Assembly (NCBI RefSeq): GCF_048128805.1
Contig: NC_135999.1
Location: 25,629,659 to 25,693,658, forward strand
Reading direction: 5' to 3'
DNA length: 64,000 nt
Source: Centroberyx gerrardi
Taxonomy: Eukaryota > Chordata > Actinopteri > Beryciformes > Berycidae
In this document: in pieces, positions 12,392 to 24,800 of the stretch
How positions within the stretch are numbered: position 1 is the first letter of the stretch
Layout: the number at the start of each line of letters is the position of its first letter
Program-made: the position numbers and the translations under genes
The notes under the pieces: generated by a model
The model's input: the letters and a program-made list of their open reading frames with translations, nothing else
Database searches by the model: none
What the model was told of the DNA's origin: nothing

Positions 12392-12620
12392 CACGCACAC
12401 ACACATACACACACACACACACACAAAATTTAAGAATAACTAAGATTAGGTGAACCACACACACAAACAGACATGCACACATACAAAAACATGTCGCTCA
12501 TCAGTTGGTATGCATGCAGAATTGATGCTGAGTGGCAAAGTGCAAACATACACACACACACACACAGAAATACACACACACACACACATACACGCATGCA
12601 AACACAAGCACATAAAGTTG
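12392..12620 (+). repeat. Composite (CA)n-rich tract
   Basis: Several CA runs (12402-12425, 12549-12566, 12574-12590) separated by short unique sequence. Simple-sequence expansion; the open frames across it are artefacts. Confidence 0.85.
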
Positions 12621-12867
12621 TGATCAATATGAAGATAGAAACTTATGTGCAACCACATACAAGCTCACAAAAAATCGGTCACTCATCAACCTGACATGGA
12701 GAATATGAGCAATAATATAAATAACATGAATAATATAAATAATGAAAAGAATATGAAAGAATATGAAGAATACGAAAATGAAGGTACCCAGCAAACATTT
12801 CATCGACATCAACCCAAACAAGCTAAAAATGTTCGCAATATGATATTATGGCGCAGTAAGAACTAAT

Positions 12868-13035
12868 GTTAAAGGGGTGTTAAGTGATCTATGATTACTC
12901 TGTTTGGCAAGGCTTACGGCCTTTAGTTGACCCAATATTAAAGTATTGAATTATACCAAAACGATTTGAAAGCCAGATATATTGTAGTCATTTGTGCTAT
13001 GGGAAAGAAAACTCTTACTTACTGCACCTTTAAAA
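12868..13035. mobile_element. Short MITE ending in ...cttactgcacctttaaa
   Basis: The right end (about 12970-13035, 'tcatttgtgctatgggaaag...cttactgcacctttaa') matches 2480-2545 in the same orientation and 14282-14345 inverted. The left end ttaaaggggtgttaagt is a partial inverted match. TTAA occurs at both edges. Boundaries are approximate. Confidence 0.5.
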
Positions 13036-14690
13036 CAGATTTGAACTGATATCAGAACGATATTCACGTCCAGATTTCACCAAACGATGCAGGTAGCAGC
13101 TATGGACGACTACAGACGTCGTCTCAACTTTCATTTTGGCGCTGTATTTACACGGGTTTTCTGCATTGGTGCAGGGTTTTCGTATCAACATCTAGTCAAT
13201 GTCAAAGTGTTTGCTGGTAACGCTCACCGAAGAATATGACGCCAAAGCAGGCAGCATACCTGGCTAACTTCACCCAGTCGACCACAACACACTCTGCGAT
13301 CCATTTGCAGCAACATGTGTTTGCGTCCCTGGACTCCCTGACTCTGCCGTGACCCTTCCACATGCTTTCCACCCCTGACTACCCCCGACACACAGCCAGC
13401 TCCAGGCCCAAACACACACACACACACACACAGCATCGACAACTGGCATGCACAAACACGAACTCAATAAGACAGACGAGCTTTAAGCTGCCTGGAATGA
13501 TCACTCTTCATTTGAAAGCAATGGGGAGAGTCGAAGGCAGCGGCATTGTAGAGGGAGAAAAATGCATACGCGTCCCGCAGGATGAAAGAGTTCACAGTTC
13601 CTGCCGTCACAGAAACCACATATCCCACAACACCCCTCTTCTCTATCAAACAGACAGGCGTTAGCGTAAACAGCTCTGGGGGGGTTTGGGAATGTGCTAA
13701 GATCCATCATGGCCGAGGGGCAGAAAGTTTCCCCGAACCTTACAGCGGAGAAAAGGGGGGTCGCGGATCCTGCTATTGGAAACAGGTTGATCACCGGTCC
13801 GGCATGTTTTCATACAAACACAACCAGAGCGGAGGAGGGAGAGAGGGAGAGAAAGAGATGGATATCATCATTTATCAGCAATGAGTCCCATATTGTTCCG
13901 TGGCAGAGAATAGGATGTGATATATCCTTGTTTATTAGCATATTCTGAAAAGAGGCTGAGAATGAGATCGAGAAAGAGACGAGGGGGAAAAAGAGACGTC
14001 ATCATTCACGGTTCATTTTGGAAGACGTCGCATGCAACAGGCTAATATTGATCCCCATTTAATGAGCCATTCCTCTGTGATACTGAGTTAAGCGGACGGT
14101 CTTTGTTGGCCAGTTATCAGACTCCTCTGCTGCCATTTAACAGACAAGCATCATTAACTTAGCTGGAAAGTCGACTTCCCAGCTATTTCCTTTTGTGAGG
14201 CAGATACGCACAGGAGGCATTCTGGATACACTGTAAAAAATGTCTCTGATGGCAAAAAAAATGTCAACATATATTCAGTATTTAAGGTGCGGTAAGTACG
14301 ATTTTTACTGTCCCATGGCACAAAATGACCATAATGTATCTGCAGGCGGTTGATGGGATTGTTGATCAATACGGATAACAATGATTACTTCACCAGGTGC
14401 TGAAATTCACTCCCTTTTCAGCCTGTGCTCTGTTTTGGAACAAAAACTCTCCACCACCACCTCGCATTTTCAACTAATGAAAGCGAACGGTGCTACGAGC
14501 AGTACCCATTATTAATACCATATTTTCTGTTGTGATATATTACCTCTTGAGTACAGGTTTCTGTTGGATCTCTGCTCTAATTAGTCAGCTTACTCGTCTC
14601 TATTGTGAAAATGTGACTTTATCATTTCTGTCAATTACAGGCCACTGTAAGCTGTGCCAAAGACCTGTGGATGTTGTTGCAAGTCCTTAG
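13036..14690. other. Intergenic DNA with candidate conserved element
   Basis: No gene recognised. A (CA)n run lies at about 13410-13432. The stretch 13950-14220 is unique and balanced in composition (TGACGTC-like site gacgtcatc, aatattgat, a ccagttatc GATA site), and reads like a conserved non-coding element. At 14282-14345 an inverted copy of the MITE end at 12970-13035 is present. Confidence 0.4.
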
Positions 14691-14694
14691 GTCC

Positions 14695-15393
14695 ATAAAA
14701 TTCATAGATTACTTAATGCCTCTCTAAAATCACATTTTTCTTAAATAAGTGAATGTTAAACATGTTTTCAATTTTGCTTCAAGGATTGTCTTAAATCAAA
14801 TGTTATCTTGAAATGAAGAAAATCACTCCCCTTGACCTGCATTGGAAGTGAAGTTTTTTCACACCATTTGAGATCTTTTCACTTGTTTTAAGATTTAAAG
14901 TCGAGATGAAATGAAAAATGCCTTTTTAACCCTTTTAGATCACATCCCCGGTCATATTGTGCACCTATTTAACAATATATGCCAAAAAAAAAAAAAAAAA
15001 TCAATTTCTTTGTATTCTTATATCAAAATTCAATCATGTTTTCTTCCTGTAAAACAAAATATGCCGTGTGCTTACGTAAGCAGGACTCAACCAATAATAT
15101 CATGACATCCACCCATCAATCAATCTTCAACTTTTAGCGCACAGAGCTAAGATTCATTAGTTAGCTAGCTAGCAACAGCATGGTACTTCGTGTGTCTTCG
15201 GGTGTTATGACACGCCCACTTTTCAATGTTCAAATCAAATTCCTCCCAACGTTATGTCCCGCCTGTCTTTCCTGTTTCACTCGGAAATACGTCACGATAC
15301 GGAAGTTAGATACTCTCGAAATGCCGTTTCATCTCGACTTTAAGACTGAATATAAGACTTATGACTAAACCTGTTAAGACATTGTTTGCAGTG
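14695..15393. mobile_element. Palindromic MITE copy split by a nested insertion
   Basis: The host element belongs to the 'cacttgtttcaagaa / ttcttaaaataagtg' palindromic family seen also at 83-425 and 15750-16105. Its left part (14695-14894) and right part (15344-15393, ending in attgtttgcagtg) are separated by the TTAA-flanked MITE described next. The left boundary is not clear. Confidence 0.6.
14895..15343. mobile_element. TTAA-flanked MITE nested in an older element
   Basis: Terminal inverted repeats: left ttaaAGTCGAGATGAAAtg, right cgTTTCATCTCGACTttaa. TTAA is present exactly at both edges (14895-14898 and 15340-15343), the target duplication of piggyBac-like and some other TTAA-specific transposons. 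No transposase; an internal poly(A) tract lies at about 14983-15000. Confidence 0.85.
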
Positions 15394-15749
15394 TAACTCC
15401 ATGCAGGAGCATTTGAGGACCGGGCTTTTGAAGGCGACATTTCTCTGAACTCTGATGAACCGCGGAGAGAAGAGTTCAGACAAATCCTCCAAAAGCTCTC
15501 TAAAGCACATCATAACTCGCTCCCCCCGGGTCTGAAACAACATCAGTTAAGACCGCTGCCGTTTCTCAACTTCATCACTGTTTACCATTATTCTGAGTGT
15601 ATTAGTGCATTTACTGTCCGCCGCGTCATCTGGTGAGTTTTCCGACACATCTGGAACACTTTCCAGCGACAGAGGAGACGGTGTGAATTTTCTCCTCGCT
15701 GCTTTACGAGGCCGTCCATCACACAGGGGTTTCTGTGGGAGAGCGTACT

Positions 15750-16105
15750 GTACGCTATGAAAAATGTCCATCTTACCAAGACAATTAATCTTATATTTAC
15801 TCTTAAAATCTCATTTTTGGAGAAAGAAGTGAAAGAATCTGCCAGTGGGGTGATGAATTTTGATTTGTTTCCAATTAAAGTCAGCTTTTAAGAATTTTCT
15901 TGTAGTGGCATGTTGAAAAATGTGAGGTGATCTATCTTATTTTGAGATAACATTTGATTGAAAAAAAAAATCATTAAAACAAGTGAAACTGCATTAGAAA
16001 CATGTATTATTTTCACTCCAAATGTTGGATCACTTCTCTTATTTATTACTTCTCTTAAATTAAGATTTTAAGACTGAATACAAGATGACATTTCTTGTTC
16101 AGATA
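15750..16105. mobile_element. Palindromic MITE copy (same family as 83-425)
   Basis: The first half reads 'aaaatgtccatcttaccaag ... ttgatttgtttccaatta' and the second half 'aaacaagtgaaactgcatta ... aagactgaatacaagatgac', which are inverted relative to each other. This is a non-autonomous fold-back element of the type abundant in teleosts. Confidence 0.7.
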
Positions 16106-16975
16106 GTGTATTCATGAGGAAAAATAGCAAATTGATTAAGTCAGGTTATGCCTAGTCTTATATGAAAAACCATTTGTAAAGGAGAACTACATTAAGCCAT
16201 GGTAACTGATCGATAATGTTGCTGAACATGTCAGATGCTGTAAAACAGAGAATCTGAGGAGGAGAAGTAACGACAAGCCTGATCCCTCCTGTATGATTCC
16301 TGAGGCTTTGGCTCCGACCAGAAAACAAACAAGCTCCCGACGTTTTCTTTTCAGTGTGGTTATTGGAGTAAGCCATCAGACTATATTAGACTGGACTTTC
16401 CTGGCTGACCCTGGAGAGGTTAAGTTTTTCTCAGACCCTGTAGAACTCCGAAAACCCTGAACATGAACTTATTTTACTTGGGAAAGGGAGAAAGTGAAAA
16501 CCTCACACAATGTAAGTGTTTCATAAGTTTCTGCCTCAGATGGGCTCATTTCAGAGGTGTGATGCTAAATCTATGGACACACCAAAGGAAGTGACCAAAG
16601 ATAAACATATATGAGTAAACTCCCTTTGGAAATAACTTACTGGCAATTTAAATGGAACAGATATTTAGTCATGTCAAATCAAAGTTCAACACATGTAACT
16701 TGTCATCTGACTCAGCATTATAGGCTTAGTTTTAAGCCAAGACATTCTCATTTTTTGGATGTTTTAGACTTGGGAGACACTGCACAGAGTTTCTCATGGC
16801 TTGGACGGGAGGCCGGGTCACTCAGTGTGTTTGCCAAGATTTCAGACATTTCTTGACCGCTTGTTCCTATGTGAACCTACAACCACATTTATGCAAATGT
16901 AAATGTAAATGCACAAATATTAGATGGTTTCCTTTGGTATGATAACTGCTCTGTTTTGCTGTGATCCATAAAGGC

Positions 16976-17280
16976 CGGCAGTAGCCTGGAGTTTAGAGAA
17001 GCAGGCCTGTGACTGTAAGGTCAACAGTTCAAATCCCCAGACCGGCTGGGAAATGTGAGTGGAGAAAGTGGATGAGTGACGACTCATTCAACTACTGTCG
17101 AGTTGCCCTTGAGCAATGCACTTAACCCACATCCACTTCAGTAGAGCTGCTCAGAGGCCAACAGTAGAAGACGGTGGCTTTACTGGGCAGCTTCCAGGTG
17201 TGAGAGTGTGGAGCTGTGTGAATGTGAAGCAGGGTAGAGTGCTCAGTCGACATTCCCCAGATAAAGGTTAAAAAAAAAAA
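16976..17280 (+). mobile_element. tRNA-derived SINE
   Basis: The tRNA-like head carries an A-box-like tagcctggagtttagagaagc at about 16982 and a B-box-like ggtcaacagttcaaatcc at 17019-17036. A body (gagcaatgcacttaaccc, ctttactgggcagcttccag) and a poly(A) tail at 17270-17280 follow. This is a pol III retroposon, not a functional tRNA gene. A truncated second copy lies at 26547-26663. Confidence 0.85.
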
Positions 17281-18081
17281 CTTATGGATCTTTGTCAATA
17301 TGCATTGTTGAGTGTTCTTGTGTCCTCCATGATGTGTTTGACGTAATATCTAACAGCCAAAGTACTATTTCAAAATAAAAGACCACAGAGGACGGAGGAC
17401 AGATAAAGATCCCAGCACTTTACTTGCCAGCTGAGGACACATCGGATGAAGACTTGACTGACAAGATCAAATGGGAAACACCAAGATTCATTGCAACGCC
17501 TCACATCGAACTAGTGCTACTGTCTCCACTTGACACTCTTGCACTTCATCGTTTTATGTCTATGTATCAAACCCTATACTGCCACACACCACAGCACATA
17601 ATTGAGTGTTGATGCACTTGGGCAATGGGCAATCCAGCAACTACAGAAACACAGGGTCAAAATTATATCCAAATATTTCTTGGCAACGAGATTGTCCTAT
17701 ATACAGTATATACAGATACATAAAGTTACCCTATGTATTACATGCCTTTAATTGGCTTTAAAAATATATCATCAGAGAAATTATTTGGTTTCTAATTCTG
17801 GTTCTGTGTTGCTCAATGCATGGATTATGAGGTTAGGTGAAGTTTTGATATAAGCACATCTTGGACTATTTACCTCACCTGCACATGTACATTTCTTTCT
17901 CATTTCCTTCTTTGGTAATTTTAATTTTTTAATATGTGCAAATAAACCAAACTGTTAACTAAACTATGACAGTAACACTGCTAGGGTCCCCTAGCATCCC
18001 CACTGAGGCGACTAAAAATATGGGCACTCGTAGTTCTGCGAGGCACCTTGGACAAAAGCATCCACCAAATGTTAGCCAGTG
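17281..18081. other. Intergenic DNA, no gene seen
   Basis: Unique-looking moderately A+T-rich DNA between the SINE and a hAT MITE. One 62-codon open frame has no family resemblance. Confidence 0.5.
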
Positions 18082-18089
18082 TTTTAGAC

Positions 18090-18341
18090 CAGTGGTTCTC
18101 AACGTGGGGTCCGGGGACCACCAGGGGTCCTTGAGAGGGTTCCAGGGGGTCCCCAGCAAATTGATAAATTGTTAAACTTCACCATTATTTCATTCACAAG
18201 AAGTTAACACAATTAGAGAATGTACAAGGATTACTATTTTGATCATAGTTTCCGAGAGACAAAATCTCATCAAATGTGGGTCCGTGGCTCTAATGTGGAC
18301 TAAATTAGGGTCCTTGATATGAAAAAGGTTGAGAATCACTG
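18090..18341. mobile_element. hAT-type MITE with perfect 8-bp target duplication
   Basis: The 252-bp element starts cagtggttctcaacgtgggg and ends gttgagaatcactg, which are inverted terminal repeats with the classic hAT CAGTG...CACTG ends. The target ttttagac is duplicated exactly at 18082-18089 and 18342-18349. No transposase. Confidence 0.95.
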
Positions 18342-18349
18342 TTTTAGAC

Positions 18350-19141
18350 AGAAATAAGAATGGTGCTTCACATTTTCCTCTCTCTTGGCTTCACACTGTG
18401 TCAAAGAAAGAAAACTCTTCATGATTGATGCTAGAGAGCTGTATATTTGTAGACAAAGTGAAATACATGGACTGCTGGCTCCGTCTGTCAGACTTGACTG
18501 ATAACATGGAAAAACCCTCTCCTCATGAGAAACATTCATTGTGTATTGGACCAACACCCAAACACACAAACACACACTCACAAATACATACAGGCATGAT
18601 CATACAGTGTAATTTTGGGGCGCAGAGTTTACCAATCCTCAGTTAGTAGACAAATAACCTAAGTGCTCACTATGGGTGGGAAAGTACGGTAAAACGCTAC
18701 AGTGAGAAGGCGCTGAGCCGTGACCCCCCTCCTGTGGCGAGACGGGTCACATGACAACAAGTTTGACAGCCAGAGAGGGACGTCACAGAGGTCAAAGTTT
18801 GTAGAACTACCTTGGGTGGCATGGTTTGGTTTTCCCCTGTATAATCCCCCCCCGGGGAGCCGTGAGGAGACTTATAATAGATGTGAACACAGACAAACGC
18901 ACTGGTGATCTCTCAGTACCCGGCAGCGACTTCAAATCTACATACTATTCCCCTGCTAAGCATTAGGCCGGACTGGGAAAGAAGCAGAGAAGAAGAGTTG
19001 GTGAGAGATTTTGATGAGTGTATAGATTTAGAACGATCGAGGGACGGTGCACCAGCGGGGTTTCTGTCGGCACACATAGTCATGGGAGTCTCTCAGTGGA
19101 TGTGTTTACATGCAAGGAGCAACCTGGCTGTTGACCACCAG
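18350..19141. other. Intergenic DNA, no gene seen
   Basis: Short CA runs near 18560. The part at 18690-18960 is relatively G+C-rich, with gtgaccccc and ggggagccg motifs, and may be regulatory or repeat-derived. No open frame is convincing. Confidence 0.4.
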
Positions 19142-19280
19142 CTAAAGGATAAGTTCAGCAATTTTGGACCTATGTACAGTATATAATATGTCTCTTACAT
19201 ACCTGCAGTACTTGGATCCACAGAGAATATTGGCTCCAGCGTCTCAGCTGTCGGTTGAAACAGCCAAACTTATCCTTTAA
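19142..19280. mobile_element. Short MITE with TTAAAGGATAAGTT ends
   Basis: The left end ctaaaggataagttcagca and right end ccaaacttatcctttaa are inverted repeats 139 bp apart. TTAA is intact on the right and degenerate (CTAA) on the left. A related right end (acctatcctttaa) occurs near 59178. Confidence 0.8.
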
Positions 19281-19348
19281 GGTCTTATACAGGTTAAGCT
19301 GCACACCATGTATGTGAGAATCCTTGTTGTTCCCATGAATACACCAAT

Positions 19349-19760
19349 TTTTTTTTTTTTTTTTTTTTTTTTCAAAGTCAAAGTCAACTTTATTGTCAAT
19401 TCTGCCATATGTACAGGACATACAGAGGATCGAAATGCCGTTCCTCTCAGACCACGGTGCAGGCAAATACAAGTACAAAAAAAAACAACAAGGGTATAAA
19501 AATACTAGGATAAAAAATACAAAAAAAGTACTAAGAATTTAAATAATTATAAGTTAAGCTGGGGTCAGGGGGGACAATAACAAGGCACAGATCAAGAACA
19601 AAAACTGCAATAATAACAGAGTAGTTATTGCAGTTTTTAATGAACAGAATCCTGTATTTATTCAGGTGAATCCCACTGAGATCAAGCTCTTTTTTTCAAG
19701 AGAGACCTAAGTTCAAAAGACATTACAAAAACAACATTGGCAAGACACAACAAATCACTC
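19349..19760. repeat. Poly(T) plus LINE/SINE-tail fragments
   Basis: A poly(T) run at about 19349-19372 precedes 'caactttattgtcaattctg ... atcgaaatgccgtt', a widely dispersed fish retroposon tail. At about 19655-19730 'tttattcaggtgaatcccactgagatcaag' is a different tail family that recurs at 60590-60660. Confidence 0.6.
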
Positions 19761-20265
19761 ATACGTCCGCATACGTACATCAAGCAGTACATGACAACAT
19801 GAAGAAACTAAAAGCAATTACATACATTACTAAAAACATCATTACAACATTTTAAAATCATAAAAGGGAAGGCCATCTTAGAACGGTCCTCCAGCAAAAA
19901 AAACAAAGTGTGGCTGCCAGCTTCTCCCTCCCTCTTTGACTGAGAACTAGAAGCTAACATCTAATACACGGAAAATAAATGATGATCCCCATAGTAATCT
20001 ATGTGCTCTTCTTGATGCTTCTGGCAAATAACTTGACATTAAAGACAATTATACTTATATCAATTACATCAAAATGTACCCATAACCCTGTGTGATTCTG
20101 AGAGGTACAGATGGCGAAAACCAAAATTGAAAGGAATAAGATGTTTACATTTACATTAATCTGTGTATTAGCAAACCCAGGTGAGTCTAACTTGCAATTA
20201 CCCCAAAAACAAGGGGTTAAGAACAGAAATCTTTGTGTATGTAAATATAGCCATTGATGTTGCCT

Positions 20266-20328
<63 letters not shown>
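20266..20328 (+). repeat. (GT)n microsatellite
   Basis: About 31 uninterrupted GT units. Confidence 0.97.
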
Positions 20329-20329
<1 letters not shown>

Positions 20330-21355
20330 CATGCACACGTACATGCTTGCACCTACGTGTATAAAGTCCTGTTGACAATACAGGTTTCGGACAAAGTTCT
20401 TTACAGAGCAGCAAAGTACATAAACAGTTTGATTATCAGACAATCTCTCAGTTATTGAATAGATAGGAGGGGACGGGGAAAGCAGGCAGGGTAAGGTTGC
20501 TCTAAAGGGGATTTCAGAGGGCCACAGGAGGCCACCAAACTAAAATAAAAACTGGTGCTTTCCCCTCCCCTTCAGTACTCATTCAGTCTTTACTAGATGG
20601 CCTGATAGCCACTCATGCACAGCTGGTAGATCCATAACTCCAAGCAAGGGCCGTCAGTGGGGCTAGACACAGACACCACTGGACTTAGCCCGCCGTCGCC
20701 ACAATAAAGCACTTTGATAAATTCATGGGAGGACCAGATTAGGTTGGGAACAGAGGAGGGAGATGTAAATCTGAATGAGAAATGAGAATGAGGGGTCATG
20801 GCTGCCTAGTCACTATAAGAGTGCATTCTTTGTTGGAGAAATACGGCTTTTTGAAGTTCAGAAATGCATCAGAGCCTCGCGTAAGTCTGCATGGTGAGGA
20901 AAGACAGAGATCTGGAACTGTGTGAATACACTAAGGACTCGCTCCTTAGTGATGGGACTCGACAACGCTGTGGAGCTTTGTCCTCAGCTGATTATACTCA
21001 TAAATCTTTCACTTCAGTGGAAATATTAGATATATTATGTTGGATGTACTCTTCAGATAATTCCAGCAGTGTGTGCTGCCCTGCTTGTCACGAGGAAGGT
21101 ATTCTCAATAATCAGGCTGCCAACATGGCCGACTACAGCGTACCTGGGAAGCATCAGAGGAGCTCTGCAGTGGCCAAATGTAGAGTTGGTGCATTGAGAG
21201 GCAGTCAGGGAATTCACAGCAAGTTCACGTTACTTATGAGCAGGATTTTGGATTATCTTTGGAAGGTCTTTTTAAAACAGTAAAGTAAATGTTGAAAATT
21301 GATGAATGAATCAAATTGAATGTAAATGACTTTCGATAAACACAGCCCAGTAAAT
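20329..21355. other. Intergenic DNA, no gene seen
   Basis: A 130-codon + strand open frame (20891-21283) was inspected. It has no recognisable domain, no splice or promoter context, and Cys/Ser-rich composition, and I do not call it a gene. Confidence 0.5.
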
Positions 21356-21805
21356 TTAAAGTTGCTATACGTAGCATTGTTATACATCAATATATCATTG
21401 TCAAGTTAATGGTTATACCTTGGTGTAATTATTGTAAACAAATGAGACCATGGTGGAGATGATTGGTAACCTCTATCTCACACCAGTGTTATTGTTAGTG
21501 TTAGTGTTTCTCAAAATGAAGACCACATTTCCGACAAACCCTGTTGCTTCCTGTCACAAACAGTATGTTGCTACTTGCTCAGCATCCTCTTCCTGTTTTG
21601 TGCCATAAAGCAATCTCCCTTTGTGCCATAAAGTAATCCAGCAGACTTCCCACAAAAAATCTGAGGTGACACACAGTGTAAAATGCCGTGTAGATGCCGT
21701 TGAAGGCTGCCAAATCTTCCTGGCGATGGTCTCGTTTGTTTACGGTAATTATACAAATGTCTCAAAAATGAATTGTTGTTAAAATATTACACATAGCACC
21801 TTTAA
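21356..21805. mobile_element. TTAA-flanked MITE (TTAAAG(T/G)TGCTAT... ends)
   Basis: The left end ttaaagttgctatacgtagc and right end tattacacatagcaccttta are imperfect inverted repeats. TTAA lies at both edges (21356-21359 and 21802-21805). 450 bp, no transposase. Confidence 0.75.
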
Positions 21806-24800
21806 TAATTTGTTTGGCTTTCATAGGTTCTCATGGTTAAAGACTTTCCACTCTTCAGTCACACAAACATCATGTGTCCTGGCAGCACCACTGGAACGCC
21901 CTTTCTAACCAAAGAACATTGAGCTATCTTGCTTGTTTTCTCCACTGCTGTTTCCCAGGCCAATTACACTGTGATCCATGTCCTCTGGTGTCCTAATTCA
22001 AAATGAATCTTCTGGCAATGGGGAAGCGGTGGGTAGAGTATGTGTATTTATGCATGCCTTCATGTGTGTGTGTGTGTGTGTGTGTGTGTTCAGCATATCA
22101 CAGCAGCCAGCATGACAGGGCATTTAGCCATATGTTGGGTGTCTGCCCGGCCCTCGGTGTCTCCGTCGACAGCTCTGTCAACACAGCATGACCGTTCACA
22201 CCGCATTTTATCTGCTGGCTTAGGAGGGAGTGTTCACCTCTGAAGAGAAAGCCCCGTGTTAAAAACTCATTAGTCTTGATTATCTATCTGTGTGATTATT
22301 CATTTCAAAATGAGCAGTACCAAATGCTGCTTCTGCAGACAGGCAGGCAGGCAGAGGCACGGCCATCTGGTCCGGCAACCGCTGACCACACAACTTAACA
22401 AAGCCCGAGATAAAGACAAACATAAAAGTGGCATCCAACACATAGCCTGGGTTCAAGGAGACACACTATGAGTATGAATGGATTTGCATGTGAGCACAAT
22501 GCCTGATGATTCAAATAAACATGATGTTTTTCAAGTTAAGAAAATTTTAATTAAATTCTAGATATGTAGTCGTAGTATTACTTTATTAATTCCACAGTTG
22601 AAAAATCTTTTTATCACTAAGACACCTCAAGCGTTACAATACACAGAATAAAGAGCAATTAGGACACTGCTTGTGAACAGATGGGTCACAAAGGGCTTTA
22701 AAGTGATTATGGTTCTGATTATTACCTTTTTGATCTTGTACATCCAGCCTGTTTGACAAGTATGAAGGAGGCTGCAGGAAAGGTAAAGAAGGAGAGAGGC
22801 TGAACTGGCTGGTTAGCGGTGTTGTTGGGTTTAGAGAGCACAAGGAGGGAATGGGGTTGAAATTCTAATGAGCAACCAAAGTGAGAAAAAAGGAGATAAG
22901 ATGAGCTAGAGGGAGGCTGACGTCTCTCTGTTATCACATCTGTAGCTGGATGAAAGATAGCAAGGTGAGAGAGGGATAAAAAGAAATATGGAAGGGGATT
23001 AAAAGAAAATGAGGTAGAAACTAGAGAATAAGACAGGAAATAGCCGCGAACATGATGAATAGCCCCCCCAAAAAAAGCATGACACCAGGTTTGTTGTCAT
23101 TTCTGATGCCATTACGCATAAAAAACTGTCTGTCACTGAGAGAGGTAATTACTCGATGTACTGTTCTCACCATGGTCCCATGGCTATTTCTCAACAGCAG
23201 ACTAATGTTTCCATGTGTGGAACAATTTTGCCAAAAAATCTAATCATTCAATCAGCTTACAAAGATATTACAAAGACAACAATCAAGAAAGCAAGCAAAG
23301 AGTTTAAAGAAATAACAAAAACAAGATGACCTGGTTTATTAGATTTTTAATTCTTATTCACAGGAGCTGTGCCATGTTGTTTGCCAAAAAAAGTATGTGC
23401 TCCTGTTATGGGCCTGTCAAATAAATCATGTAAAATAGTTCGGAAAGCCAAAGAAAATGTATTAACATGGTAATGAGACTCATATAAATTACTAACTAAT
23501 AACTAAAAACAACAGGAAAAAAGCATTCAAGTGTTTAAATAATCTACTTTGCTTTTGTTACACATGTTTCAATAGAGTATTAAGATTAATTGTGGAGAGA
23601 GTCAGAGTTTAGGGATAATTGCTGAATAAGCTATGAGAAATAGTACATGCATTTTCTCAAAGTGATTCCTGCAGGGAATAGTTTGGAGAACAGCAAATTA
23701 AATGGTGAACGAGAATGTGCCTTCACTTAATGTGACACGAAATTCCAAACTTACATTTCTTTTATTTTGTCGACAAACTGATGAATGTATATGCAGACTT
23801 TACCATTTACCATACATGGGAGAAATTGGTGGTAAAATTGTGAAAGTGTGATGAGTCTGAAATATCATGTGCACCGCTCTGCTTTTTCCTCTCCATGATC
23901 ATGATTCTTTAAACAGTCAGGTTCACAAAAACAGCCTTCCTACACAGCAGCCTTTGTTCCTACATCTCCCATGAGTGCCGCACCCCGCCGTTAATGCAAA
24001 ACCACTTTATTCAAACAAAGGCTCGAATCCTCCAACAGCAGGAACATCATGTGCAGGTCCCTGTCCGCCAGCGTTGGACACTGAAGGAGAAATCTCAAGA
24101 CCAAACACAGTCAAGCTGTTACACATTAAAATTCGAGTCCAATTTGGTCGGATTGTTCTGAGGAACCGGGGATGGTTATGTTGTCATTATATGTAACACA
24201 TCCCACGCAGAATTGTATATTTGTCTTCATGTATAGCGAGTGGCTATGTAAGTGATTCATCATTGTAGATTTTACTCTCTGGTCAGTTGTGTTTGTGGTT
24301 TTTCTTGATTGAGCTGACTGATGTGAGGTCACCTGAGGCTCAGCGCTGAGGGTGTAAAGCCTCTGGAAAAAGTCCTGTTCTCTGTCAGCTGTATTTCAGA
24401 AAGAGGAGAAAGTGTTGCATGGCCAAGAAAAGGGTCAGAATGAAGTCCGCTGGGGGTGGATGTGTGGCAGCCATTTTGACTGGATGAACAATAGGCTGAA
24501 CAATAGGAGGCTCAAGTCATCGCAAGCACCAACTCTAATTTATCAAATCAAATCATAATTTATTTATAAAGCACTTTAAAACAACAAAGTTGTGACAAAG
24601 TGCTGGACAGACGCAGTAGGCTATTACAAACAAACATAAAGTGGAAGAAGTGGAAGAAAGAAAATTAACAAAAAACAGTAAAGGCAAAACAAAACAATCA
24701 AAAACCAGAGCAATAATGACGCATAGCTTTGTGCTTTTGAATTTAGAAAATTATTTCTTGAATTGTCTGCTGATAAAATACATGTATGTTACATCATAGG

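Noticed and set aside
16982..17050. Functional tRNA gene
   Set aside because: A/B-box-like sequences are followed by a SINE body and poly(A) tail; it is a retroposon.
20891..21283. 130-codon + strand open frame
   Set aside because: No family resemblance, no promoter or exon context, in repeat-rich intergenic DNA.
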